This document shows, piece after piece, positions 1-8,328 of a DNA stretch of 64,000 nt (positions are counted from its first letter, which is position 1; the number at the start of each line of letters is the position of its first letter). Where the stretch lies: assembly GCF_016863495.1 (NCBI RefSeq), contig NZ_BOOZ01000039.1, positions 18,499 to 82,498 of the forward strand. The letters are read 5' to 3'. The position numbers were made by a program, and so were the translations under genes. This DNA comes from Micromonospora andamanensis. Lineage in GTDB: Bacteria > Actinomycetota > Actinomycetes > Mycobacteriales > Micromonosporaceae. A model generated the notes under the pieces. The model had not been told where the DNA came from. It made no database searches and saw only the letters and a program-made list of their open reading frames with translations.

Positions 1-255
1 GAGCGTCTCCAGCCGATCCAACACCGGCCACAGCAACTCGTGCAGCGCCGCGAACGCCAGCCCCGCCTCCATCCGAGTGCCCCGACACCGCAACACCGTC
101 GCGTCGGACGCCGCCGCGACGGCGTACTCCAGCAGAGCGGTCTTGCCGATGCCCGGTTCACCCCACAGCACGAGCCCGGAACCAGCGCGGTCCGCCGCCC
201 GCTCCAGCAGCCGGTTCAGCACCGCGGTCTCGGCGCGCCGTCCGAACAGTTCCAT
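1..255 (-). CDS. LuxR-family ATPase regulator, N-terminal part (cut by window edge)
   Basis: The 85 visible residues start MELFGRRAE and carry a P-loop, GEPGIGKTA, at about residues 32-40, followed by the LRCRGTRMEAGLAFAALHELL stretch, read here as LRCRGT then FAALHELL. This is the usual opening of large LuxR-type (LAL/MalT-like) regulators with an N-terminal AAA/NB-ARC ATPase and a C-terminal HTH. The start is the ATG read from 255 to 253, preceded by a GGAGG-rich stretch. The effector domain and HTH lie outside the window, so neither target nor ligand can be named. It is divergent from the acetyltransferase gene at 634. Confidence 0.75.
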   Translation of the reverse strand, partial: MELFGRRAETAVLNRLLERAADRAGSGLVLWGEPGIGKTALLEYAVAAASDATVLRCRGTRMEAGLAFAALHELLWPVLDRLETL

Positions 256-633
256 GTCCCCCTCCGCCCGACCGCGATGACACAGCCGGTCAAGGCTATA
301 GCCCGGTCCGCCCATCGTGAGATGACCGATCTGCCGGCCGATCCGCTTCGCCCACGCTGCCGCACACTCGTTCCTGTGACCCCCCGCACCAGGTCGTACT
401 GTCGAGGTTCCCGGCATTCCGGTTCGTCCGAGCACGGTCGCCACGACGAGCGCGTCCCCCATGACAGCGCGGCTGCGCCCGAGGCGTCAGTGACGCAGTG
501 TCACGATCCCGGGTGACGTGGTGTCACTGTTCGTAGTCGGTGGGCACCGGATACTTGGGGCTGGCCGGGACGGCATCCACCGGACCACCGTGCCGGTCAG
601 CCCGCAGCGGAGCTGAGACCAGATGGAGAACAC
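256..633. other. 378-base divergent intergenic region
   Basis: It separates the divergent LuxR-type and acetyltransferase genes. I see no convincing coding sequence on either strand; the open frames here have no recognisable protein signature. The notable content is the pair of dyads at 490-527, described separately. Confidence 0.5.
490..527. promoter_or_regulatory. Tandem dyad operator candidate
   Basis: Two near-identical 15-base dyads of the form GTGAC-N5-GTCAC lie at 490-504 (spacer GCAGT) and 513-527 (spacer GTGGT). Their starts are 23 bases apart, about two helical turns, which suits two dimers binding the same face. They sit 107 bases upstream of the acetyltransferase start. The binding protein is unknown; the divergent LuxR-type regulator is one candidate. 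Confidence 0.45.
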
Positions 634-942
634 ATGGCATTGAACGTTAAGGATGTCCCCGAAACCAGCAGGTACGAGGCTCGGTTCGAGGGAGAGTCCA
701 CGGTTGCGGGGATCGCGCAGTACATCCGCACCAAGGAACTCATCGCGTTCGTACACACCGAAGTTTCACCGGAGTACGAGGGCAGGGGAGTGGGGGCGGC
801 GCTGGTCCGCGCCGGCCTCGACGATGCCCGCGCCGCGCGCCTGCTGGTCCTGCCCACCTGCCCATTCTTCGCGGGCTGGATCGCCCGGCACCCCGAGTAC
901 CAGGACCTGGTGTACCAGTCCCGCAGCAGAGTCAGCGACTGA
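634..942 (+). CDS. GNAT-family N-acetyltransferase (short NATD1/YjdJ type)
   Basis: This 102-residue protein matches the small GNAT class that has little beyond the acetyl-CoA core. The motif A region reads VSPEYEGRGVGAALVRAGLD at about residues 44-63, with the Q/RxxGxG/A pyrophosphate loop (RGVGAA), then a conserved C-terminal LPTCPFFAGWIARHPEY typical of this subfamily. It probably transfers acetyl from acetyl-CoA to a small molecule or protein; the substrate is unknown. The ATG follows GGAGAACAC. It is monocistronic, downstream of the paired dyads at 490-527. Confidence 0.85.
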   Translation: MALNVKDVPETSRYEARFEGESTVAGIAQYIRTKELIAFVHTEVSPEYEGRGVGAALVRAGLDDARAARLLVLPTCPFFAGWIARHPEYQDLVYQSRSRVSD

Positions 943-1012
943 ACGACATGGCGCGGCCGCGGTGGAGATCGCCGGGCGGCAGATCAGGAGTGACCGTCCT
1001 CTGGACAGGGAC

Positions 1013-1495
1013 TCAGTGAGGCAGCCTCGCCACCCAGTCAAGCACCAGGTCGACATCCGCGCGAGTCCACCCGATTGCCGGGTCGATCGAGACGAGCAGA
1101 GTCGGCGCGGTGCGCTGATCGGCCCACTGGCGGCCCGCCGGGGTGTGGTTGTCGTCTATCCACGCCGCCGGCCGGTCACCAACGACGGCGTCGATCGCCG
1201 GCACCTTGAGCTCAGGTGCGAACGGCGCCGGGGGTAAGCGGACCACGGGCAGTGGCTTGACCCCCAGCAAGGGAAGGTAGAGCTCGTTGGCGTCCTCGCC
1301 CCAGCCGGTCGCCCACCACAACTCTCCGGCAGCCGCCAGCTCACTGATCCAGGCACCGTGGGCGACGCAGTAGCGCTCGGCACCCTCGCCCTCGAAGAGC
1401 ACACGTTCCTGGTAATCGTCAGGGCAGGAGGATGCGGCAAACGGATTCAGCACCCCATCCAGGTCGAGCAGGAGGACTGGCACTGATCGATCCAT
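1013..1495 (-). CDS. HAD-like phosphatase-family protein
   Basis: The 160-residue protein opens with VLLLDLDGVLNPF, the HAD motif I (DxDG) with both catalytic aspartates at about residues 11 and 13. A late acidic motif, AAWIDDNHTP (about 110-119), fits HAD motif IV. The middle contains WATGWGEDAN, a motif II-like Thr region. The arrangement resembles the HAD domain described in RNA-repair-associated and stand-alone actinobacterial proteins. A phosphatase or phosphotransferase on an unknown substrate is likely. Its stop is close to the acetyltransferase end, so the two genes are convergent. Confidence 0.75.
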   Translation of the reverse strand: MDRSVPVLLLDLDGVLNPFAASSCPDDYQERVLFEGEGAERYCVAHGAWISELAAAGELWWATGWGEDANELYLPLLGVKPLPVVRLPPAPFAPELKVPAIDAVVGDRPAAWIDDNHTPAGRQWADQRTAPTLLVSIDPAIGWTRADVDLVLDWVARLPH

Positions 1496-1538
1496 GAGCT
1501 GCAGCTTATGGCCGGCCCGGCAGCCGAGCCAGTCCCCG

Positions 1539-1922
1539 TCAGATGACGGCGAGTGCCTCGATCTCTACCCGAAATGCCGGGTTGATGAGCCCTTTCACCT
1601 GAACCAGCGAGCTTGCTGGCGGAGCTGAATGATCCAGGTATTCGTCGCGCACCTTTCGGAATACGGCCAGGTCGTCCAGGTCGGTGAGGTAGACGGTCAA
1701 CTTGACCACCCGAGCGAAGTCGGAACCGGCGGCTTTCAGGGCGACCTCCAGATTGCGGAACACCTGCCGCGTCTGCTCCTCGGGGTCGTCGATGCCGACC
1801 GCGCGGCCATGCTCGTCCATCGGAACCTGGCCTGATACTGCTACGACGGTGCCGGAAAACGACACGACGTGGCTGTAACCGTTCACCGGGGGCAGTCCGT
1901 CAGGCCGCTGAAAATGGTTCAT
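1539..1922 (-). CDS. RidA-family (YjgF/YER057c) deaminase
   Basis: The 127-residue length is that of the family. Visible signatures include VAVSGQVPMDEHG at the N-terminal third, QTRQVFRNLEVALKAAGSDFARVVKLTVYLTD in the middle (conserved Asn and Val-Lys-x-Thr), and PPASSLVQVKGL with the conserved pre-Arg-loop. Canonical RidA proteins use an Arg near residue 105 for the reactive imine carboxylate; here the corresponding position in SSLVQVKGL has no Arg, so this may be a Rid subgroup without enamine/imine hydrolase activity. It lies downstream of the MmyB-type regulator on the same strand but is separated by about 110 bases. Confidence 0.85.
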   Translation of the reverse strand: MNHFQRPDGLPPVNGYSHVVSFSGTVVAVSGQVPMDEHGRAVGIDDPEEQTRQVFRNLEVALKAAGSDFARVVKLTVYLTDLDDLAVFRKVRDEYLDHSAPPASSLVQVKGLINPAFRVEIEALAVI

Positions 1923-2030
1923 GCGATCACCATAGGCGGGAGCGAAAAGACGCGATGGACCGAGCCGGTGGGCTCGTGGACTCGTGGGGTGGCGGCGAAT
2001 TCTGTTACGTCCTGCCGAGGGTCTTGTCGT

Positions 2031-2912
2031 TCATCCGGCAGACCGCCAATCGGTAGCGCAGGCGGTCGCGTGCAACGACGCCAGCAATTGCAGCCGGTCG
2101 GCGTCGGGGCTGCCCGGCTCGGCGGTGAAGACGAGCATGACGGAGCCGGGGTTTCCCGGTAGGGGATAGGTGTCCCAGTCCAGGACGATGTCGCCTACCT
2201 CGGGAACCCGGAAGGTCTTGGTGCCGCTCACCGACTCGCGTACGTCGTGCTGGGCCCACAGCCGCCGGAACTGGGCGCTGCGGATGCTCAGTTCACCGAC
2301 GATCGCGGCGGCGCGTGGGTGGGTGGGGTCGGTGGCGACTGCGGCGCGCATCATGCCGATGTAGTCCAGCGCCTGCCGCTCCCAGTCCGGGCAGCGACGG
2401 TCGCCGGTCAGCGCGTCGTCGAACAGCAACAGGAGCATGTTGAGCCGGTCGGTCGGGTAGGCGTCCGGGTCGCCGAGCAGCGCCTGCGCCATCGGGTTCC
2501 AGTCGAGCAGGTCGAGATGCCGGCCGAGGATGACAGCAGGAGTGTCCATCACCCGCAGCAGGCGCCGGGTGCCCTCCGGCACCCGCTCCGGATCGCGGTT
2601 CACCTGGGCGGGCAGCGACCGGCGGGCCGCGTGGGCCAGGGTGAACAGGTGCCGACGTTCCTTGTGGTCGAGGCCGAGCGCGCCGGCGAGCGCGTCCAGG
2701 ACGTCGTCGGACGGGCGTACCTCCCGGCCCTGTTCGATCCGCTGGTAGTAGTCGGTGCTCAGCCCGGCCAGCAGGGCCAGCTCCTCGCGCCTCAGCCCGG
2801 TGACCTTGCGCCGGCCGCCCGGCTCCAGACCGACGTCGTGTGGACGCAGCCGACCACGCCTGGCGCGTAGGAAGTCGCCGAGTTCACGAGCGTACGGATG
2901 TGGGCTGTTCAT
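2031..2912 (-). CDS. XRE-family regulator with MmyB-like ligand-binding domain
   Basis: The 293-residue protein has an N-terminal HTH at about residues 8-70 (ELGDFLRARRGRLRPHDVG, then VTGLRREELALLAGLSTDYYQRIEQGR) and a C-terminal MmyB-like domain from about residue 95 (LHATAC near the end; DTPAVILGRHLDLLDWNPMA). Such regulators commonly repress a divergent short-chain dehydrogenase. That arrangement is present here: the SDR gene starts 131 bases away on the other strand, with a dyad between them at 2947-2963. Confidence 0.9.
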   Translation of the reverse strand: MNSPHPYARELGDFLRARRGRLRPHDVGLEPGGRRKVTGLRREELALLAGLSTDYYQRIEQGREVRPSDDVLDALAGALGLDHKERRHLFTLAHAARRSLPAQVNRDPERVPEGTRRLLRVMDTPAVILGRHLDLLDWNPMAQALLGDPDAYPTDRLNMLLLLFDDALTGDRRCPDWERQALDYIGMMRAAVATDPTHPRAAAIVGELSIRSAQFRRLWAQHDVRESVSGTKTFRVPEVGDIVLDWDTYPLPGNPGSVMLVFTAEPGSPDADRLQLLASLHATACATDWRSAG

Positions 2913-2946
2913 GCCGCAAGTGTGCAGCGGCCCGGGCCACCGAAGG

Positions 2947-2963
2947 TAGGTCCCGCAGACCTA
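2947..2963. promoter_or_regulatory. Operator candidate in the XRE/SDR divergent promoter
   Basis: A perfect dyad, TAGGTC-CCGCA-GACCTA, sits between the XRE regulator start (2912) and the SDR start (3044). It is followed by a TACGAC stretch that could be the -10 of the SDR promoter. By position it is the probable site through which the regulator controls itself and the SDR. Confidence 0.5.
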
Positions 2964-3043
2964 GGCAACCGAGTACGACTGAACCCGCCCGGATCGCTCC
3001 TACCGTCGACCGACCAGCGCACCGACATCTCCAGGAGCCGCAG

Positions 3044-3949
3044 ATGACCGGATGGACCACCGACCAGATCCCCGACCAGGACGGTCGGGTTGCCGTCGTG
3101 ACCGGCGGGAACTCGGGCCTCGGCCTGGTCACCGCCACCGAGCTGGCCAGCCACGGCGCGCACGTCGTGCTCGCCGTTCGCAACACCCTCGCCGGTGAGG
3201 AGGCCGCCCACCGGATCTGCGGCGACGTCGAGGTACGCGAGCTGGATCTGGCCTCCCTCGCCTCCGTGCGGGCCTTCGCGGCGAAGCTGGCCGGCGACCA
3301 CCCGGCGATCGACCTGCTGGTCAACAACGCCGGCATGGTGCTGCTCGGCCCGCGCCGCACCTCCGCCGACGGATTCGAGCTGCACCTGGCCAGCAACATG
3401 CTTGGCCACTTCGCACTGACCGGCCTGCTGCTCGGGAACCTGGCCGCGGCGCGGGAAGCACGCGTGGTCAGTCTCAGCTCGATCACCCACAAGAACGCGC
3501 ACCTGGACTTCGATGACCTGATGTTCGAACGTGACTACCGGGCAGCCGCCGCCTACGGCCGGTCCAAACTCGCCACCACGGTCTTCGGCATCGAGCTGGA
3601 CCGTCGCCTGCGCGCCGCCGGAGCACCTGTCGTCAGCACGCTGGCCCACCCCGGTCTCACCCGCACCAACCTGACTCCGCGTGCCTGGGAGCACCGGGGC
3701 CGGTTCGGCAGCCTGATCGCGCGGGCCGGGCTGCTGGCGACCCAGCCGGTGGAGCAGGGCGCGCTGCCGCAGTTGCGCGCCGCGACCGAGCCCGGTGTAC
3801 GGGGTGGCCAGTTCTTCGGACCGTCCGGGCTCTGGGAGACGCGGGGCAGGGTCACCGAGGCCCGGCTCAGCCGGGAGGCCACCGACCCGGCCGTCGGCAG
3901 GCGGCTGTGGGCGGCGGCCGAGGACCTGACCGGCGTCACCTACCCCTGA
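3044..3949 (+). CDS. Short-chain dehydrogenase/reductase
   Basis: This 301-residue NAD(P)-dependent oxidoreductase shows the SDR cofactor loop VVTGGNSGLG near residue 20, the NNAG structural motif (LLVNNAGMVLL, about residue 95), and the catalytic YGRSK (YxxxK) near residue 170 after SLSSITH. It resembles protochlorophyllide-reductase/WW-domain-oxidoreductase-like SDRs. The ATG at 3044 is chosen because AGGAG lies just upstream and the homologous region begins there, although the frame stays open further upstream. The substrate is unknown. It is probably controlled by the divergent XRE-MmyB regulator. Confidence 0.9.
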   Translation: MTGWTTDQIPDQDGRVAVVTGGNSGLGLVTATELASHGAHVVLAVRNTLAGEEAAHRICGDVEVRELDLASLASVRAFAAKLAGDHPAIDLLVNNAGMVLLGPRRTSADGFELHLASNMLGHFALTGLLLGNLAAAREARVVSLSSITHKNAHLDFDDLMFERDYRAAAAYGRSKLATTVFGIELDRRLRAAGAPVVSTLAHPGLTRTNLTPRAWEHRGRFGSLIARAGLLATQPVEQGALPQLRAATEPGVRGGQFFGPSGLWETRGRVTEARLSREATDPAVGRRLWAAAEDLTGVTYP

Positions 3950-4099
3950 CCTGCGACTGTCATTGGCCATGTAGCCATTCCGGATCGCCGATTCATTGGG
4001 AGCGATACCACCGGGGCGACAATCTGCACCGTCCGATCGCTACACTCCCGGACATGGTCCGGGGCCGCCCAACAGGACCCGGTGCGTTGATCAGATCGG

Positions 4100-4939
4100 A
4101 TGGAGACGCCATTGACCCGCGACGAGGCCGCACCCCCCGGAATCGACCTCGCCGTTCCCAGCGTGGCGCGGGTCTACGACTACTTCCTGGGCGGTAAGGA
4201 CAACTTCGAGGTCGACCGGAAGGTCGCCGAGCACGCCCTGCGGATCACCCCGGACGGGCCGGCCGCCGGCCAGGCGAACCGGGCCTTCCTGCGCCGGGTG
4301 ATCCGGTTCCTCGTCGCCGAGGCCGGCATCGACCAGTTCCTCGACATCGGGTCGGGGCTGCCCACTCAGGGCAACGTGCACGAGGTCGCCGCCGAGCACA
4401 ACCCGAGCGCCCGGGTGGTGTACGTGGACAACGACCCGATCGTCCTGACGCACGGGCGGGCCCTGCTCGCCGCGGAGGGCACGGCGACGGTGATCCAGGC
4501 CGACATCCGGCGACCGCAGGAGATCCTCGACCATCCGGACGCTCGCCGGTTCCTCGACTTCGACAGGCCGATCGGGCTGCTGCTCTTCGCGATCCTGCAC
4601 CACCTCGGCGACGACGAGGCGCCGGGAGCGGTGTCGGCCGAGTTGATCGAAGCGCTGCCGTCGGGCAGTTACGTGGCGATCTCGCACTTCCGTGATCCGG
4701 GTGAGCGGGACCCGGAAGGCTCCCGTAAGGCCCGTGAGGTCGAGCGGGTCTTCAACGAGTCGCTGGGCACCGGCCGCTGGCGTACCGACGAGGAGATCCT
4801 CTCCTTCGCCGACGGGCTGACGGTGCTGGAGCCGGGGCTGGTGCCGCTGGCCGAGTGGCGTCCGGATCCGAGCTCGCCCGCGCCGAAGCAGACCGACACC
4901 TACCACACCTTCGTCGGACTACTCGCCCACAAACCGTAG
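4100..4939 (+). CDS. SAM-dependent methyltransferase (DUF574/Methyltransf_19)
   Basis: The 279-residue protein matches an actinomycete-specific methyltransferase family. Diagnostic stretches are VARVYDYFLGGKDNFEVDR near the N-terminus and FLDIGSGLPTQGNVHEVA at about residue 80, the SAM-binding glycine-rich loop. VVYVDNDPIVLTHGRALL supplies the acidic residue that binds the SAM ribose. Substrates of the family are generally unknown. It stands alone, with a 150-base gap before it, and is convergent with the ClpC-like gene. Confidence 0.9.
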   Translation: METPLTRDEAAPPGIDLAVPSVARVYDYFLGGKDNFEVDRKVAEHALRITPDGPAAGQANRAFLRRVIRFLVAEAGIDQFLDIGSGLPTQGNVHEVAAEHNPSARVVYVDNDPIVLTHGRALLAAEGTATVIQADIRRPQEILDHPDARRFLDFDRPIGLLLFAILHHLGDDEAPGAVSAELIEALPSGSYVAISHFRDPGERDPEGSRKAREVERVFNESLGTGRWRTDEEILSFADGLTVLEPGLVPLAEWRPDPSSPAPKQTDTYHTFVGLLAHKP

Positions 4940-5020
4940 ACAGTGCCGGCGTAGCCGCCGATCATCGTCAGCATTCCGGTGCCGGCGGAACCGGTGCGGC
5001 CCGCGATCAGCGGAACCGGG

Positions 5021-6616
5021 TCAGCTCATGGCCCAGACATCGTCGTCGTCTGGGAAGACGTTGGCGGCAGCCGAGTTGCTCGGCAGGTCGGAGGAGGTCG
5101 GCGCGGCTGACTCCTCGTCGATACGATCTCGCAACGTCTGCTCGACCACGAGGCGGACGCTGTCGTCGTCGACCTCCGGGACGACGTCGTCGCCCGACTG
5201 CCACTCCAACTCCCGTTGCGCGATCCGCTCAAGCAGTTGTTTCTCCTTGTCGCGCAACTGCGTCGCGCTTTCGAAGTCCTGCGCGTCGATCATCGCCTCC
5301 TTCTCCCGGCGTACCTGAGCGCAGTGCTCGTCGAGTTCGAGCAGGTCAGGCGGGCGCGCCATCCGCGCGACCCGTACCTGGGCGCTGGCCTCGTCGATGA
5401 GGTCGACGGCGTTGGCAGGCAGGCGGCGCTCGTGGAAATACCTGTCGGCCAGCCGCACCGCCTCGGACAGCGCCGAGTCCGTGATGCTGACCCGGTGGTG
5501 CGCCTCGTAGCGGTCGCGTAGCGCGACGAGCATGTCGTAGGCGGCCCGTGGGCTCGGTGGCGCGACGGTGATCTCCTGGAGAAAGCTGATCAGGCGGGGG
5601 TCGTCGCGCATGATCCGCCGGACGGTGTCGGCCGACCCGGTGGAGATGAGCTGTATCTCCCGGCCGGCCAGCAGGGCGCGGATCGTCCCCCAGACGGTCG
5701 CCGCGTCACCGCGCGGCGTACCAAAGATGAGCTCAATGTCCTCCACGAACAACAAGGTGTCTCCGCTGGTGCCGCGCAGGGCCAGGTGGACATCTCTGAG
5801 CCGCTCCTCCATCTCACCGTGCGAGCGCGAGCCGGCCGTGAGAGCAGCCAGGTCGAGGGCGTACAGCTGCTTGTCCCTGAGAGTGTCGAGCACCTCGCCC
5901 TTGGCGATTCTCTGCGCGAGCCGTTCGACAACTGCCGACTTGCCGACACCTGGCTCGCCGATCAGCACCGGGTTGTTCTTGGCGCGGCGTGACAGTACCT
6001 GCACCACTCGCTCGACCTCCCTGTCCCGGCCGACCACCGGGTCGAGCCTGCCCTCACGAGCGGCCCGGGTCAGGTTCCGTCCGAACTGGTCGAGCACCCG
6101 GTCGGTCGGCGGGGTGGGCACGATTACGGTGACGCTCGGCGTGGCAGACTCGTTGCCGCCGGGCGTCGGGGCACCGCCCGGCCGCCCGACGAGCAGGTTG
6201 ATCACCTGACGGCGAACGAGGCCGAGCTCCGCGCCGAGCTTGATGAGTACCTGGGCACCGACTCCCTGGCCCTCGCGGATCAACCCGAGCAGGATGTGCT
6301 CCGTGCCGATGTAGTTGTGGCCGAGCTGCAGCGCCTCCCGCAGCGACAGCTCCAGCACCTTCTTGGCCCGCGGCGTGAACGGGATGTGTCCCTCTGGCTC
6401 CTGCTGACCCCGGCCGATGATCTCCTCGACCTGGTGGCGGACGCCTTCCAGCGAGACTCCGAAGCTCTCCAGCGCCGTTGCCGCCACGCCCTCACCCTCA
6501 TGGACCAGACCCAGCAGGATGTGTTCCGTACCCATGTAGTTGTGGTTGAGTGCCCGGGCATCTTGCTGGGCCAGGATCACGACCCGCCGTCCCCGGTCGG
6601 TGAACCGTTCGAACAT
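5021..6616 (-). CDS. ClpC-like protein with Clp-N repeats and a single, altered AAA+ module
   Basis: The 531 residues align by eye with mycobacterial ClpC1 from the first residue (MFERFTDRGRRVV). Two Clp-N repeats span about 1-145, the D1 AAA+ module about 170-415, and a UVR-like M-region follows (AQVRREKEAMIDAQDFESA, 432-450). It ends where the second AAA module should begin, so it is about 310 residues shorter than ClpC. Walker A is intact (GEPGVGKS, 220-227). The Walker B acidic pair is reversed (FVEDIE, Glu292-Asp293, instead of IDEL). The pore-loop Tyr is replaced by Ser (GSRSHGEME, 262-270), and the RR arginine-finger stretch reads PRLISFL (340-346). Canonical unfolding is therefore doubtful. 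It is the last gene of the EACC1-caspase operon, 28 bases after the caspase stop. Confidence 0.85.
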   Translation of the reverse strand: MFERFTDRGRRVVILAQQDARALNHNYMGTEHILLGLVHEGEGVAATALESFGVSLEGVRHQVEEIIGRGQQEPEGHIPFTPRAKKVLELSLREALQLGHNYIGTEHILLGLIREGQGVGAQVLIKLGAELGLVRRQVINLLVGRPGGAPTPGGNESATPSVTVIVPTPPTDRVLDQFGRNLTRAAREGRLDPVVGRDREVERVVQVLSRRAKNNPVLIGEPGVGKSAVVERLAQRIAKGEVLDTLRDKQLYALDLAALTAGSRSHGEMEERLRDVHLALRGTSGDTLLFVEDIELIFGTPRGDAATVWGTIRALLAGREIQLISTGSADTVRRIMRDDPRLISFLQEITVAPPSPRAAYDMLVALRDRYEAHHRVSITDSALSEAVRLADRYFHERRLPANAVDLIDEASAQVRVARMARPPDLLELDEHCAQVRREKEAMIDAQDFESATQLRDKEKQLLERIAQRELEWQSGDDVVPEVDDDSVRLVVEQTLRDRIDEESAAPTSSDLPSNSAAANVFPDDDDVWAMS

Positions 6617-6644
6617 CGGGGCTCCTTCGCTGGCAAAGATGCGG

Positions 6645-7958
6645 TCAGCTGTCGCCGGTCAACACGGCGAGGTCCCGCTCGGCCCAGGTCACGGTCGGCA
6701 CGTCACCGTCCAGGCGACGGCAGGCGTGGATCAACTCGCGCAGCAACGCGACCGCCTCCGCCCGCGCGCCGAGGCACGCCAGGTTGCGGGCGAGCAAGTG
6801 CTGCGTACGCAGGGTGTCGGGGTGGGTCGGGCCGAGCACCCGACGGCGGTCCGGTAGCAGGATGCGCAGCATCGCGGCGGCCTCGGTGCGAGACCCGGCT
6901 TCGCCCAGATTCACCGCGAGGAACTGGCGGGTGCGCATCGTCTCCTCGTGGTCGCTGCCGTAGGCGCCGGACTGCTCCTCCAGCAACTCGCGCAGCAGGT
7001 GTGCGGCCTCGCGCGGGTTGCCGGTCGCGCCGACCGCATGGGCGGCCAGCCGACGGGTGCGTTGCGTGTCTGGTTCGTCGGGGCCGAGAATGCGCGCCTG
7101 CTCGGCGGCCACGGCTTGGAGATCCGCCAGCGCCGCCGGCCACCGCCCGGCCGCGGCCAGAGCCGCGGCCTCGTCGAACCGCCGGGACATCGCCGTGGCG
7201 GCCACTGTCGCGAAGGCACGGTTGCGCGAGAGCACCAGGCTCCCGGCGGTACGGGAGATGCGGCTCAGCGGGATGGGCAGGCTCTGCCGACTCAACCGCT
7301 CCCGCAGGCCACGGTAGAGGTCTCCGACAGTGATGAACTCGGACTCGCCGTTGATGCCCTCGTTGAGCACACTGAGCAGTCGCCCGGTGAAGGCGGTGTG
7401 CTCCTCGCCCGGCAGGAACAGCGCGACATTGTTCGCCTGCGCCGAGGTCAACAGGCAACAGCCCTCGATTTCGAGCTGACCCAGTAGTGCCTTGGTCGGC
7501 GCGGCGAGTTCGTCGCCGAACGCCCGTCCGGAGAAGCAGCAGTCCAGGATGATGACCTTCGCCTGGGCTGGGCTGTCCAGCACGATCCTGCGAAGAGTCT
7601 CGTACTTCAGGGACGCGAAATCCGGTTCGTCGGGATCGGTCTCGTACATCGCCAGATACAGCTCGTGCCGGGGCCCGGCCTTGATGCCATGGCCGGCGAA
7701 GTACACGAGCAGCAGATCCTTGGCCTGCTCGGCCGATGCCCGCAGCTGCCGGCCGAGGGTGGGCAGGCTCGTCTCGTCCAGCAGCACGGCACACCGCGAC
7801 CTCGGCACGATGCCGAAGTCCGGGTCAGTGAGGACCGTTTCGAGGTCGGCGATGTTGCGCGTGACGTGCGGAATGGCGGGCAGCCGGTCGGCGTCGTGGT
7901 AGCGGGACGAGCCGAGCAGCACGACCGACGAACGGTCAGGATCCGGCGGGCTGGTCAC
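6645..7958 (-). CDS. Caspase-like (C14) protease with C-terminal TPR repeats
   Basis: The 437-residue protein begins with a caspase-fold domain (about 10-240). The catalytic His is in VYFAGHGIK (His90) and the catalytic Cys in IILDCCFSGRAF (Cys141). The N-terminal VVLLGSSRYHD and the ITVGDLYRGL segment fit bacterial caspase-like proteases. Residues about 270-437 form kinesin-light-chain-like TPRs, with repeats of LGPxxPDTxRTRxLLA and EAAxLLRELL. The substrate is unknown. The gene overlaps the upstream EACC1-like gene by 23 bases and is followed by the ClpC-like gene, so all three are probably cotranscribed. In known conflict systems such proteases act as inducible effectors; that role here is inference. 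Confidence 0.88.
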   Translation of the reverse strand: MTSPPDPDRSSVVLLGSSRYHDADRLPAIPHVTRNIADLETVLTDPDFGIVPRSRCAVLLDETSLPTLGRQLRASAEQAKDLLLVYFAGHGIKAGPRHELYLAMYETDPDEPDFASLKYETLRRIVLDSPAQAKVIILDCCFSGRAFGDELAAPTKALLGQLEIEGCCLLTSAQANNVALFLPGEEHTAFTGRLLSVLNEGINGESEFITVGDLYRGLRERLSRQSLPIPLSRISRTAGSLVLSRNRAFATVAATAMSRRFDEAAALAAAGRWPAALADLQAVAAEQARILGPDEPDTQRTRRLAAHAVGATGNPREAAHLLRELLEEQSGAYGSDHEETMRTRQFLAVNLGEAGSRTEAAAMLRILLPDRRRVLGPTHPDTLRTQHLLARNLACLGARAEAVALLRELIHACRRLDGDVPTVTWAERDLAVLTGDS

Positions 7959-8328
7959 CGTGCTCCCCGGCGGTCAGCTCCCGCAGCATCCGCTCGATGG
8001 CGTCGGTACGGGTGTTTCGGGCGTCCAACACGATGGTCCGGCCCCCGCCGCGCTGATGGCGGATCTCGATGCGTACCGCCCGGTTGCGGGCCCGGGAGAG
8101 CCAGACGCCGAGCGCGCCGGCCAGCACGGTGATCGCCCCTCCGGAGCCGACCGCGATCGTCAACGCCTCGACCAGTCCACCCAGCTCGCCCTGGCGTGGC
8201 GTGCGTTTGTTGAAGGAGACCAGTGGCCGCAGATCGGGCTCTGTCACGAGCCAGTCGTGCAGATCCTCGTAAAGGGGCTCGACCTCTCCGTCCGGCGTGT
8301 TCTCGTCGGCAGAAAGGGTGAGGTACAT
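7936..8328 (-). CDS. EACC1-like small membrane protein (effector-associated constant component)
   Basis: The 130-residue protein has an N-terminal cytosolic part (about 1-50), one hydrophobic segment (about 55-78, ALTIAVGSGGAITVLAGALG) and a basic C-terminal domain with RIEIRHQRGGGRTIVLDARN (87-105). This layout, and direct linkage to a caspase-like gene, match the EACC1 family described as the constant component of actinobacterial and other multicellular-bacterial NTP-dependent conflict systems. It probably anchors or regulates the effector at the membrane. It is the first gene of the operon; no clear promoter was recognised upstream. The family assignment is from pattern memory. Confidence 0.72.
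   Translation of the reverse strand: MYLTLSADENTPDGEVEPLYEDLHDWLVTEPDLRPLVSFNKRTPRQGELGGLVEALTIAVGSGGAITVLAGALGVWLSRARNRAVRIEIRHQRGGGRTIVLDARNTRTDAIERMLRELTAGEHGDQPAGS

Noticed and set aside
4940..5020. Terminator between the methyltransferase and ClpC-like genes
   Set aside because: GTGCCGGCG occurs twice as a direct repeat, but no convincing stem-loop forms.
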